Under the pieces are notes generated by a model. That model was given only the letters and a program-made list of their open reading frames with translations. It did not search any database and was not told the DNA's origin. Of a stretch of 16,987 bases of DNA, positions 1-7,689 are shown piece by piece (positions within the stretch are counted from its first letter, which is position 1; each line of letters opens with the position of its first letter). Source of the DNA: Duncaniella sp. (GTDB lineage: Bacteria; Bacteroidota; Bacteroidia; Bacteroidales; Muribaculaceae); NCBI GenBank assembly GCA_022511285.1, contig JAFLRW010000019.1, forward strand, positions 1 through 16,987. Reading direction: 5' to 3'. Both the position numbers and the translations under genes were made by a program.

Positions 1-289
1 AGCCCTCAAGCTCTTCGTTGACACTCTCAAGGTCATCGGCCGGGATATAGACCGAGTGGGGATCGAGCTTTGCCAGAAGGTCGGGGAGCGTGGCCTCGAG
101 CAGAGAATCTGTGTCTACGACATCCACATAACTACTCTTCACCAAACCGAGGATGGCGTCAAGCTTTTCATTTGACCGTCCCGAATGTGACGAGCCGAAA
201 AATGACTTCCCTATCCATATTCCCCCGACGAGAGAAATGGCTATTACGAGCGGCATCCAAGCTGCCGAACTTTTCAAGCGATTGTTCAC
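1..289 (-). CDS. S41 family (carboxy-terminal processing) peptidase, N-terminal part, cut by window edge
   Basis: The minus strand reads an open frame from a GTG at 289 to the left edge, about 96 codons. After a short basic start (VNNRLKSS) there is a hydrophobic segment at roughly residues 12-29 (MPLVIAISLVGGIWIG), which fits an uncleaved signal anchor or signal peptide. A periplasmic stretch follows with DAILGLVKSSYVDVVDTDSL and LLAKLDPHSVYIPADDLES. The 'LDPHSVYIP' block is typical of the region just before the PDZ domain in Bacteroidetes C-terminal processing proteases. The PDZ domain and Ser/Lys catalytic dyad would lie outside the window. The GTG start is chosen because it gives a charged N-terminus before the hydrophobic segment; the in-frame ATG at the 'MPLV' position would remove it. 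It starts 31 nt after the dCMP deaminase stop and is probably co-transcribed with it. The family call is good; the exact start is less certain. Confidence 0.8.
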   Translation of the reverse strand, partial: MNNRLKSSAAWMPLVIAISLVGGIWIGKSFFGSSHSGRSNEKLDAILGLVKSSYVDVVDTDSLLEATLPDLLAKLDPHSVYIPADDLESVNEELEG

Positions 290-320
290 GTGATAAAGGA
301 AATTGTAATTGTTTTTTCTG

Positions 321-752
321 TTATGCTTGAGGCAAGTGCACACACTCTACGCCGGCTCGGCGCAGCAGGTCGATGCCATCGGATATACGGTAGAGTTCGG
401 CATACACCACACGTTTTATTCCGGACTGTATAATAAGTTTTGCACAGTCCAGACAGGGCGACGCCGTGATATACAATGTTGCGCCATCGCTCGAGTTATT
501 CGAACAGGCCACCTTGGTGATGGCGTTGGCCTCTGCGTGTAGCACATAACTTTTAGTGACACCGTTTTCATCCTCACAGACATTCTCAAACCCGGCCGGA
601 GTCCCATTATAGCCATCTGAGATAATAGTGCGATCCTTCACCATCAAAGCTCCCACCTTGCGGCGATTGCAATATGAATTCTCGGCCCAGATAGCTGCCA
701 TGCGCAGATATCGGCTATCAATGGTTTCCTGTTTGTCTATTAGAGTCATCAT
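321..752 (-). CDS. dCMP deaminase (deoxycytidylate deaminase family)
   Basis: This 143-residue cytosolic zinc enzyme is predicted to deaminate dCMP to dUMP, the substrate of thymidylate synthase. The zinc site is complete: His72-Ala-Glu74, with Glu74 as the proton shuttle, and Pro99-Cys100-x2-Cys103. The nucleotide-binding part shows RRKVGALMVKD and the GYNGTPAGFENVCED stretch typical of the family. Length is normal for bacterial dCMP/ComEB-like deaminases. Two Met codons open the frame, so initiation could be at either. There is no Shine-Dalgarno sequence, as usual in Bacteroidetes. A good promoter lies 30 nt upstream (782-812, minus strand). Downstream on the same strand is an S41 protease, an adjacency I recall from other Bacteroidales. 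The substrate could include other deoxycytidylates, but the family assignment is secure. Confidence 0.93.
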   Translation of the reverse strand: MMTLIDKQETIDSRYLRMAAIWAENSYCNRRKVGALMVKDRTIISDGYNGTPAGFENVCEDENGVTKSYVLHAEANAITKVACSNNSSDGATLYITASPCLDCAKLIIQSGIKRVVYAELYRISDGIDLLRRAGVECVHLPQA

Positions 753-781
753 GAAAATCGGCGTCCTTGCTTTTCAGGGCA

Positions 782-812
782 CAAAGTTAGTCATTATTTG
801 CGAGATTGCCAA
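782..812 (-). promoter_or_regulatory. Bacteroidetes-type promoter for the dCMP deaminase/S41 protease pair
   Basis: Read on the minus strand, TTG at 812-810 is followed by 20 nt and then TAACTTTG at 789-782. This matches the known Bacteroidetes housekeeping consensus (-33 TTG/TTTG, 19-21 nt spacer, -7 TAnnTTTG). Transcription would begin near 775, leaving a leader of about 25 nt before the ATG at 752. The motif match is direct; the function is inferred. Confidence 0.7.
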
Positions 813-865
813 CCCCTCCGCATTCACTTTAGTGAAAGAACTCCTGCAACAAATCGGCCAAACTA

Positions 866-896
866 TTGATATTTCGGCAATAATTACTTAACTTTG
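866..896 (+). promoter_or_regulatory. Bacteroidetes-type promoter for the three-lipoprotein operon
   Basis: TTG at 866-868 is followed by 20 nt and then TAACTTTG at 889-896, a full match to the Bacteroidetes consensus. The -7 octamer is identical to that of the divergent promoter at 782-789. Transcription would begin near 902-904, giving a leader of about 87 nt before the ATG at 990. That leader contains the small palindrome at 913-923. Confidence 0.72.
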
Positions 897-912
897 CACG
901 GAATTTGTGCTT

Positions 913-923
913 TCGCGACGCGA
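913..923. repeat. 11-bp palindrome in the 5' leader of the lipoprotein operon
   Basis: TCGCG-A-CGCGA is a perfect inverted repeat with 5-bp arms and a one-base centre, about 10-20 nt downstream of the predicted transcription start. It could be a protein-binding site or a tiny hairpin. It is short enough to be a coincidence in this fairly GC-rich DNA. Confidence 0.3.
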
Positions 924-989
924 GTCTCCGGCACATATTCCCTATCTTTCGAATATCAGTAACAACTCAAAATCATTATCACAACCGCA

Positions 990-3524
990 ATGAAAAAAAA
1001 CATCTTGACGGGCATAGCCTGCGCTACATTGTTGCTACAGATAGCAACCGGATGTAGCGAGGAGACAGCCTTGACAGGTGGCGACAAAGGGCGTCTGACG
1101 CTCGATGTCGACTTCAACGCCGCCCCCTTGACGGGAGCGCAACCTGATAGTCGCGCCACGGCTGATTCTCCGGTCGATGTATCAGACCTGTCGATGCGCC
1201 TCTCCGCTCTCGACGGCGACTACACCAACACTTGGACCCCAATCTCTACGTTTGATTCCTCCACAGAGTTTCCTATAGGCCGTTACCTGGTTGAAGCGTT
1301 CTACGGACAACCCTCCGACGAAGGCTATGGCAAACCTTATTATTACGGTTCAGACGAAATCGATCTGCTCACCGACAAGACCACAAACGTCAATCTGAGC
1401 GTCACGCTTGCCAACTCTATCATTCGAATTGTCTATACCGACGCCTTCCGCGAATATATGACCGATTGGTCGGCTCGCGTTCACGCCGAAGGGGGAGCCT
1501 ATTTTGACTATGACGAGACAAACCCCGAGGAGCTTTACGTGCGCTCCGGCAATGTCACCATCGACCTCTCCATCACCAAGCCCAACGGCAAGAGCGGTCA
1601 GCTCGAAGTGGCATCATTCGAGGCTAAGCCCCGCTATCGCCACACGGTGACTATCGACATCAACGGAGGCAATGTCGGTTCTGCTGAGGCCCTCTCTGTG
1701 ACTTTTGACGAAACTCTCAACTCTGAGGAATATATCATAGACCTCTCTGACGACATCCTCTCAGCCTCAGCCCCCGTCATCACCCCTGTGGGCTTCACGC
1801 CGGGGGTGGCTATGGAGCTTGTTGAGACAGTCTCACCGGCCGAAGGGGTGAAGATGAATGTTGTGGCCCGAGGCAAGATGCAGACGGTGACACTCACCAC
1901 GCAGTCTGCCGCACTCCTTGCAGCCGGCTGGCCTGCTGAGGTTGACCTCGCAGCGCCCGATGCGGCCGTTAAAGCTTCGCTCGAGCAGTTTGGGCTAAAC
2001 ACTCTGGGCATCTGGAACCGCCCCGACGAGATGGGCGTAATTGATTTCACCAACGTGCTCTCCAAAATTGCCTATGTGGATGGCGATGACAACACCTCGA
2101 CATTTACCCTCGTAGTCAAGGACCGTCAAGGAAAGGTGTGCGACCCCGTAGAATTCAAAGTGGATATTGCCCGACTGCAGCTCACCATCACTGAAGGCGC
2201 TCTTGTGGCCGACGGAGAGGCCGTTGCCACTGTAGACTTCAACGGTGCTTCAATCAACGATGTCAAGTTCACCGCAAAAAACAATCGCGGCACCACTACC
2301 CCTCTCTACATTAAGAGCTATGAACGCAACGAACTCTCAGGCCTCTACACCGTAGTGCTCGGAGAGCCAAGCAACAATCCGACAATCAAGATCACATCAA
2401 ACCTTGAGCTCACGGCAACAGCCGGCTCGGCATCATCGACCATCACTATTAAGGCCCCGGATATGGTGATTGACGAGGCTTCAATCAACGCCTTTGCCAA
2501 ACACGCACTCATCTCCGTTCATTTCACTAACGGCGATGCTGCTGCCCAAAGCGACAATGTGGCATTCTACGTCTCGACAGATGGAGGCTCTTCTTACAGC
2601 CCCGTTGCCTCTCAGGCAAAGGCTCCCGCATCGCGAGCCATCGTTGGCACAACAACCTACGAGCTCAATGGTCTCACTCCCGGCTGTGACTATCTTTTAT
2701 ACGCTGCCATTGGCGAATCCAAGAGCCTGTCGGCAAGTTTCGCCACCGAGGAGACTACCCAACTCCCCAATTCCGGTATGGACGACTGGACAGGCACACA
2801 GATGGCGTCATCTCAGAATTATCAGACTCTCTGGTATCCGTCAGCCGACGAAGGTGGTGTATGGGCCACTATGAACGGCCTGACAACATCCGGCAACGAC
2901 TCATACGGTCTGCTCAACATCAACGGCGGTGCAGCATTCCGTGCCACCTCCGGAACCATGCCGGCCAACGGAAAAGTAGACACTAAACCAAACGCCACCG
3001 CCCAATCAGGCAACCAACGTTCCGGCACAAACGCCGCTCTTATCCGCACGGTGGGATGGGGCGCAGGCAACAGACCGAGAGGAATATCTTCTCTTGTGTG
3101 TGAAAATGTCACTCCCGGCGAACTCTTCCTCGGATCGGCAGACGCAAAGACATTCAATACCGTGCGTGGCATTCCGTTCACATCTCGTCCGAGCGCTCTC
3201 CGTTTTTACGCAAAATACATCCCCTACAACTCCAACACCACCGACTACGGCACAGCCGAAATAAAGATAAAGGACGCTGCCGGCAATGTTATTGCTTCAA
3301 ACAGCATCCAAATCAATGAGATGTCCACCTATACCGAGATAACGATGCCGCTCACATATTCAGGCTCCGCATCAGCTGCAAGCTTGGAGGTGAACTTCGC
3401 ATCGTCGGGCAACTCCGTCTGCTGGACGTATGACACTCAATACATCAGTTCAATCGGTAGCAACAGAAACAACGAATTTGTCGGAGCTCAACTGTTCATC
3501 GACGACATTGAATTAGTTTACTAA
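990..3524 (+). CDS. Surface lipoprotein with DUF4493-like, middle beta, Fn3-like and PCMD-like domains
   Basis: This 844-residue protein has a lipoprotein signal (MKKNILTGIACATLLLQIATGC, lipidated Cys22). The next residues, Ser-Glu-Glu, resemble the Bacteroidetes lipoprotein export signal, so display on the outer face of the outer membrane is likely. The N-terminal region (about 34-255) has the DUF4493 layout: a first beta strand (RLTLDVDF), a Ser54-Arg55-Ala56 site, then FPIGRYLVEAFYG and KPYYYGSDEI. Residues about 262-394 share a pattern with the two downstream lipoproteins, including LVVKDRQGK near the end. Another beta segment (about 396-490) and an Fn3-like domain (about 494-588, ending NGLTPGCDYLLYAAIGES) precede the C-terminal region (592-844). 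That region opens with QLPNSGMDDW and ends FIDDIELVY, as in PCMD (putative carbohydrate metabolism domain, PF13201) proteins. It is the first gene of a three-gene operon. A carbohydrate-related or adhesive surface role is plausible but unproven. Confidence 0.85.
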   Translation: MKKNILTGIACATLLLQIATGCSEETALTGGDKGRLTLDVDFNAAPLTGAQPDSRATADSPVDVSDLSMRLSALDGDYTNTWTPISTFDSSTEFPIGRYLVEAFYGQPSDEGYGKPYYYGSDEIDLLTDKTTNVNLSVTLANSIIRIVYTDAFREYMTDWSARVHAEGGAYFDYDETNPEELYVRSGNVTIDLSITKPNGKSGQLEVASFEAKPRYRHTVTIDINGGNVGSAEALSVTFDETLNSEEYIIDLSDDILSASAPVITPVGFTPGVAMELVETVSPAEGVKMNVVARGKMQTVTLTTQSAALLAAGWPAEVDLAAPDAAVKASLEQFGLNTLGIWNRPDEMGVIDFTNVLSKIAYVDGDDNTSTFTLVVKDRQGKVCDPVEFKVDIARLQLTITEGALVADGEAVATVDFNGASINDVKFTAKNNRGTTTPLYIKSYERNELSGLYTVVLGEPSNNPTIKITSNLELTATAGSASSTITIKAPDMVIDEASINAFAKHALISVHFTNGDAAAQSDNVAFYVSTDGGSSYSPVASQAKAPASRAIVGTTTYELNGLTPGCDYLLYAAIGESKSLSASFATEETTQLPNSGMDDWTGTQMASSQNYQTLWYPSADEGGVWATMNGLTTSGNDSYGLLNINGGAAFRATSGTMPANGKVDTKPNATAQSGNQRSGTNAALIRTVGWGAGNRPRGISSLVCENVTPGELFLGSADAKTFNTVRGIPFTSRPSALRFYAKYIPYNSNTTDYGTAEIKIKDAAGNVIASNSIQINEMSTYTEITMPLTYSGSASAASLEVNFASSGNSVCWTYDTQYISSIGSNRNNEFVGAQLFIDDIELVY

Positions 3525-3541
3525 AAATCAGTTTACACACT

Positions 3542-4861
3542 ATGAAAACCAAGATATACAAGCTGTGGGTGTCGTTGATGGCCGTAGCACTTTTAGCAGG
3601 GTGCGACGACTGGGAGCCCGCAGGAACAAAATTTGCCGCCAACACCGGCGGTGTAAATCTCGGCGAAATGGCGGTTGACGTCAACACCAATACCACCCCC
3701 GCTTCGCGTGCCGGAGTCGACACTTCGGGCTACATCGTCACCGTGGCCGACGAAAACGGGGCCACCGTGGTCTACAACGACTCCGAGTGCACCTGGACCT
3801 ATGCCGATATGCCTGAAGTAATCACCCTCCCCGTGGGTTCTTACACCATCAATGTGGAAAGCCACAAGGTGGAAAAAGCCGCCTGGGACGCTCCATACTT
3901 TGCCGGCTCCAAGGAGTTTGAGGTGAAGGATGGCGAAATCACTGCCATCGGCACAGTGAGCTGCGTATTCTCTTCAATCAAAGTGACCGTTAAGTTTGCC
4001 GATGACCTTGCTAAGGTTATGGAAGCCGGTTCGCAGGCCGAAGTGGTGGCCAACGACGAAGGCTCGCTCACCTGGACTGCCACCGAGACTCGAACCGGAT
4101 ATTTCGAGGCATTAGATGGCAGCACCACTCTTGTAGCAACTTTCACCGGCACAATCAAGGGCCAGAGCATCACACGCACAAAGGCTTTCACCGATGTCGA
4201 GAAGGGAAAATATTATATCATCACATTCTCCCTCAAGACCGGGCCGGCCATCCCTGACGAGACCGGGTCTATCAACCCCGACGGCGGCATTACTGTCGAC
4301 TCCGAGATTGAGGAGGCTGACGAGAACGGAAACATCGACGCCCCGGAGGAGACCGACACCCCCGACGCTCGCCCTGACAACGAGGAGTGGCCCGACCCCA
4401 ATATTCCTGACGGCCCCGACAACCCCGACAATCCCACAGGCGATACCATAGATTTTGACCTCACAGGCTCCGGTCTGCTGCTTGGCGAGGGTAATGAAAA
4501 CCCGACCGATGCGACACCTGCCGTTGTCAACATCTATGCCTCAGCCGGTATTAATAATCTGAAAGTCACCATCTCGTCTGACAACTCTTCATTTATTGAC
4601 TCTGCAGGCGAACTGCTCCCGCTTAGCTTTGACTTGGCACATATCGATGATGCTAAACAAGCTGAATCTTTCTCTAATGACCTTGGTCTTCCGGTCAACG
4701 ATCAAGTGCTGGGCAAAGGCATCGACGAGCCTGTGGTGTTTGATGTCACCGCACTGCTCCCGCTGCTCGATGCGTTCCCGGGCCAACACAAATTCAGCCT
4801 CGAGGTGATCGATATGAACGGAAACAAAAAATCTACCGTACTTGTAATTAGAGCTAACTGA
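3542..4861 (+). CDS. DUF4493-domain surface lipoprotein, short paralogue lacking PCMD
   Basis: This 439-residue lipoprotein has a signal peptide ending LLAGC, with the lipidated Cys at 21, followed by Asp-Asp-Trp-Glu, an acidic surface-export-like motif. It is the clearest DUF4493 member of the three: VITLPVGSYTINVESHKVEK, then AAWDAPYFAGSKEFEVKDGE and SIKVTVKFADDL (domain about 36-234). Ser55-Arg56-Ala57 follows the first strand. Residues about 235-300 form a linker very rich in Asp, Glu, Pro and Asn (for example PDNPDNPTGD), probably an extended acidic spacer. The C-terminal region (301-439) is the beta domain shared with both neighbours, with KVTISSDNSSF, FDVTALLPLLDAFPG and EVIDMNGNKKS. 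Unlike its neighbours it has no Fn3 or PCMD region. It begins 17 nt after the first lipoprotein gene, and its TGA shares one base with the next ATG. Function is unknown. Confidence 0.87.
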   Translation: MKTKIYKLWVSLMAVALLAGCDDWEPAGTKFAANTGGVNLGEMAVDVNTNTTPASRAGVDTSGYIVTVADENGATVVYNDSECTWTYADMPEVITLPVGSYTINVESHKVEKAAWDAPYFAGSKEFEVKDGEITAIGTVSCVFSSIKVTVKFADDLAKVMEAGSQAEVVANDEGSLTWTATETRTGYFEALDGSTTLVATFTGTIKGQSITRTKAFTDVEKGKYYIITFSLKTGPAIPDETGSINPDGGITVDSEIEEADENGNIDAPEETDTPDARPDNEEWPDPNIPDGPDNPDNPTGDTIDFDLTGSGLLLGEGNENPTDATPAVVNIYASAGINNLKVTISSDNSSFIDSAGELLPLSFDLAHIDDAKQAESFSNDLGLPVNDQVLGKGIDEPVVFDVTALLPLLDAFPGQHKFSLEVIDMNGNKKSTVLVIRAN

Positions 4862-7107
4862 TGAAACACAATATATCATTCATTGCCGGAGCGTTGGCTC
4901 TTGTAGCCACTCTGTCCGGCTGCCGCGAGGAGATGTTTATCGGCGAGGGTGAGGGCACTATGCTGCTTGAGACTTCTATTATGTCTGACCTCAAAGTGGC
5001 CAGCCGCTCCCTCTCAGCCGAGCAGCAGAACGAGCTGTGCAATTCTGCCCTCATCTGGATATCTGATCCTGCCAAGGGGCTCCTTTATAAATTTAACGGC
5101 ATTTCATCTTTCCCCGTCGAGGGTCTGCACCTCACCTCCGGCCACTACGCTGTCGAGGCGTGGGCCGGCGACTCTCTCCCCGCATCGTGGGAGAGCAAGC
5201 GCTATCGCGGTTATGAGGAATTTGAAATCACTCGCGGTGCCAAAACCCACGTTGACCTCACCTGCCCCATTCGCAACACGGTGGTGAGTGTAGCCTATGG
5301 CGAAAACGTCGCCGAAGTGCTCTCAGACCTCTCTCTCACCGTGTCGCTCAACGATGGCATCACCGACGGCTCTCACTCGCTCGTCTACGAAGGCCTTAAC
5401 CCCGAAAAGGGCTATTTTATGCTCAACTCTCGCACCCAAGGCTTCACTTGGACACTCGAAGGAACAGGCCTCAAGGGCGACAAGTTCAGCAAATCCGGTG
5501 AATATAAGGACCCCTCAATCTCCGAAGCTCCCTATCTGGCTCAGACCACAGAGTATATCTTCCGTATCAACTACGATATGGCCGGAGAGGTGGAGATTGG
5601 CGGCGCATACTTCTCAATAGAAGTTGAACCCGAGCCAGTGGAGGGTGAAAATAAAGATATCCTGATAGCACTCCCTCCCGAAATTGAAGGCAGCGGCTTT
5701 GACTTGAGCCAGCCTCAAATAGGCGAGCCGGGCAATATCGACCGTTTCGCAATCACTATAACTGCTTCTTCTGCTCTCGAAAAGGTGATGATAGCAGGTT
5801 CGCTCCTCGAAATCGTCGGCCTATATCCCGACTACGAACTTATGGGAATGGAAGCCGAACACCTCACCGCACTATCCGACAAAGGGTTCACAATCCAACA
5901 GTTCCGACAAATCGAAGGCTCGGATGCCATCACTAACGTCCGTCTGATTATGGAGAAGGAGTTTTTTGCCGATATTCCACAAGGCGACTACTCTCTGACC
6001 ATATCAGCCTCTGACGCCGAAGGACTTGAAAACTCATCAGAGTTCAGCATCTCCATCAACGATGCCCCCGTGCTTCCAGGCAGCAACCCGTCTACCGACC
6101 TATCAACCCTCGGATACACTACCGCCACTTTCAGCGCCACCGTCAAAGATCCATCGGCTATCTCTCAGCTCGGATTTGAGGTGATGCGTGTGTCGCGCGC
6201 TTACGAGGATTGGACCTTCATCGAAGGCACCGTGCAGGGCAACAACTTGACCGCCACTGTCACTGACCTTGAGGAAGGCGCCACTTACCAATGGCGTGTG
6301 GTGGCCGATGCTTACAGATCTAAGGAACAGACATTCACCACGCCTGCCTATCCGCAGATTCCAAACGGCGGCTTTGAGGACTGGCAGTCGGGCTCTCCGG
6401 CTCTGCTCTATGCTAAGGGTGGCACGATGTTCTGGGATTCCGGCAACCACGGTTCGTCGACAATGAAAAAGAATATTACCAACCCCGATGCCACCGTTAA
6501 ACACTCCGGTCAATACTCCGCACAGCTTAAGAGCCAGTTTGTAGGATTAGGCTCCTTTGGTAAATTCGCTGCCGGCAATGCCTTTGTAGGTCAATATCTC
6601 GACACCGACGGCACCGACGGAATCCTCGGATGGGGTCGTGAATGGGACCCCGAAGCTCGCCCCAAAGCTCTGCACGGTTGGGTAAAATACTCTCCGGGAA
6701 CAGTGGCTTCAAACGTAGCAAACGCTGCATCTTCGGCACCGGCCGATATTAAAGCAGAATTCCCCGCAGGAGCCAAAGACAAAGGCATCATCTACGTTGC
6801 GCTTGTCGACAACTCCAACGCGTCAACTTACAAAGACTCATCCTGGCCGGTAATCATCAGGACAAAGAGTTCAAACCAGCAGCTTTTCGACAAGAACGGC
6901 AGCTATGTCAAGGCTTATGGCGAACAGTTGTTTGCCGAGGCTACCCCGGGCGATGACCTGATTGAATTCACCATACCTCTCAACGAGGTGAATCCGGGCG
7001 ATTTCAGCCACGTCATCATAGTCTGCTCTGCCTCCAAGGCCGGTGACTACTTCCTCGGTGGCGAAGGCTCTACCCTCTGGATTGACGACCTCGAATTTAT
7101 TTACTAA
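4861..7107 (+). CDS. Surface lipoprotein with DUF4493-like, middle beta, Fn3-like and PCMD-like domains (second copy)
   Basis: This 748-residue lipoprotein has a signal peptide ending TLSGC (lipidated Cys21) followed by Arg-Glu-Glu. The DUF4493-like region spans about 29-255, with GEGTMLLETSIM as first strand, Ser48-Arg49-Ser50, LTSGHYAVEAWAGD, RYRGYEEFEITRG and TEYIFRINYDM. The shared middle region is about 266-400, ending YSLTISASDAEGLENSSEF. An Fn3-like domain lies at about 413-498 (VTDLEEGATYQWRVVADAY). The PCMD-like domain begins at IPNGGFEDW (500-508) and ends with LWIDDLEFIY. Its last strand resembles that of the first lipoprotein (FIDDIELVY), supporting duplication of a whole gene. 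The start codon overlaps the previous stop (TGATG), so translation is probably coupled. The operon seems to end at the hairpin at 7134-7168. The substrate or ligand is unknown. Confidence 0.86.
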   Translation: MKHNISFIAGALALVATLSGCREEMFIGEGEGTMLLETSIMSDLKVASRSLSAEQQNELCNSALIWISDPAKGLLYKFNGISSFPVEGLHLTSGHYAVEAWAGDSLPASWESKRYRGYEEFEITRGAKTHVDLTCPIRNTVVSVAYGENVAEVLSDLSLTVSLNDGITDGSHSLVYEGLNPEKGYFMLNSRTQGFTWTLEGTGLKGDKFSKSGEYKDPSISEAPYLAQTTEYIFRINYDMAGEVEIGGAYFSIEVEPEPVEGENKDILIALPPEIEGSGFDLSQPQIGEPGNIDRFAITITASSALEKVMIAGSLLEIVGLYPDYELMGMEAEHLTALSDKGFTIQQFRQIEGSDAITNVRLIMEKEFFADIPQGDYSLTISASDAEGLENSSEFSISINDAPVLPGSNPSTDLSTLGYTTATFSATVKDPSAISQLGFEVMRVSRAYEDWTFIEGTVQGNNLTATVTDLEEGATYQWRVVADAYRSKEQTFTTPAYPQIPNGGFEDWQSGSPALLYAKGGTMFWDSGNHGSSTMKKNITNPDATVKHSGQYSAQLKSQFVGLGSFGKFAAGNAFVGQYLDTDGTDGILGWGREWDPEARPKALHGWVKYSPGTVASNVANAASSAPADIKAEFPAGAKDKGIIYVALVDNSNASTYKDSSWPVIIRTKSSNQQLFDKNGSYVKAYGEQLFAEATPGDDLIEFTIPLNEVNPGDFSHVIIVCSASKAGDYFLGGEGSTLWIDDLEFIY

Positions 7108-7133
7108 TCCGTCCGCTCATACACATTTCACTC

Positions 7134-7168
7134 CATCCCCGGTGACCGCCACGACGGCTCCGGGGATG
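7134..7168 (+). terminator. Hairpin after the lipoprotein operon, possible terminator
   Basis: CATCCCCGG (7134-7142) pairs perfectly with CCGGGGATG (7160-7168), a 9-bp GC-rich stem. The 17-nt loop contains a further CCG/CGG pair. The downstream sequence is AT-rich (ATTTCTAAAAATTCATTTAATT) but has no pure T run, so termination may be partial. The ATG of the peroxiredoxin follows 22 nt later and I see no promoter in between, so some read-through is expected. Confidence 0.5.
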
Positions 7169-7190
7169 ATTTCTAAAAATTCATTTAATT

Positions 7191-7649
7191 ATGCTCTCAA
7201 TAGGCGACAAAATCCCCGAAACACTCGGCACCGACCGTAACGGTAACACCATCAAGGCCTCCGACTTCACAGGTTCTCCACTCGTGATATACTTCTATCC
7301 AAAAGATAACACTCCGGGCTGCACGGCTGAGGCCTGCTCCTTGCGCGATAGCTATGCTGATATCAAAGCCCTCGGCTACACCATCATCGGCATCAGCAAA
7401 GACTCCCCGACAAGCCACGTTAAGTTTGCCGACAAGCACACACTACCGTTCCTGCTCCTCAGCGACGAGTCAACAGAGGTGAATCAGGCCTTCGGAGTGT
7501 GGCAGAAAAAGAAAATGGCAGGCCGTGAATATATGGGCACAGTGCGCACCACATTTATCACCGATGCCAGCCACACCATCACGAAGATTATCACCAAGGT
7601 GGACACCAAAAACGCCGCCGCTCAACTAATGAAAACGGTCACAGAATAG
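7191..7649 (+). CDS. bcp: Thioredoxin-dependent thiol peroxidase (PrxQ/Bcp peroxiredoxin)
   Basis: This 152-residue cytosolic protein is an atypical 2-Cys peroxiredoxin predicted to reduce hydrogen peroxide and organic hydroperoxides with thioredoxin as reductant. The active site YFYPKDNTPGCTAEAC gives the peroxidatic Cys44 and a resolving Cys49 five residues later, the classic PrxQ spacing. Pro37, Thr41 and Pro42 complete the PxxxTPGC signature. GISKDSPTSHVKFADKHTLP and the GTVRTTFITD strand near the C-terminus fit the thioredoxin fold. Length is normal for the family (150-160). It starts 22 nt after the hairpin that follows the lipoprotein operon, and has no clear promoter of its own. The next gene follows after 40 nt. 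Confidence 0.95.
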   Translation: MLSIGDKIPETLGTDRNGNTIKASDFTGSPLVIYFYPKDNTPGCTAEACSLRDSYADIKALGYTIIGISKDSPTSHVKFADKHTLPFLLLSDESTEVNQAFGVWQKKKMAGREYMGTVRTTFITDASHTITKIITKVDTKNAAAQLMKTVTE

Positions 7650-7689
7650 CCGCTCATCACATAATCCCATCACCAATCTCAAAACTATT

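Noticed and set aside
70..330. An 86-codon plus-strand frame at the left end
   Set aside because: The minus strand of the same region encodes a convincing S41 protease N-terminus, so the plus-strand frame is a shadow.
4213..4533. Serine/proline-rich minus-strand frame opposite the short lipoprotein
   Set aside because: It is the antisense of the acidic linker (GAC/CCC codons reversed), which explains its composition.
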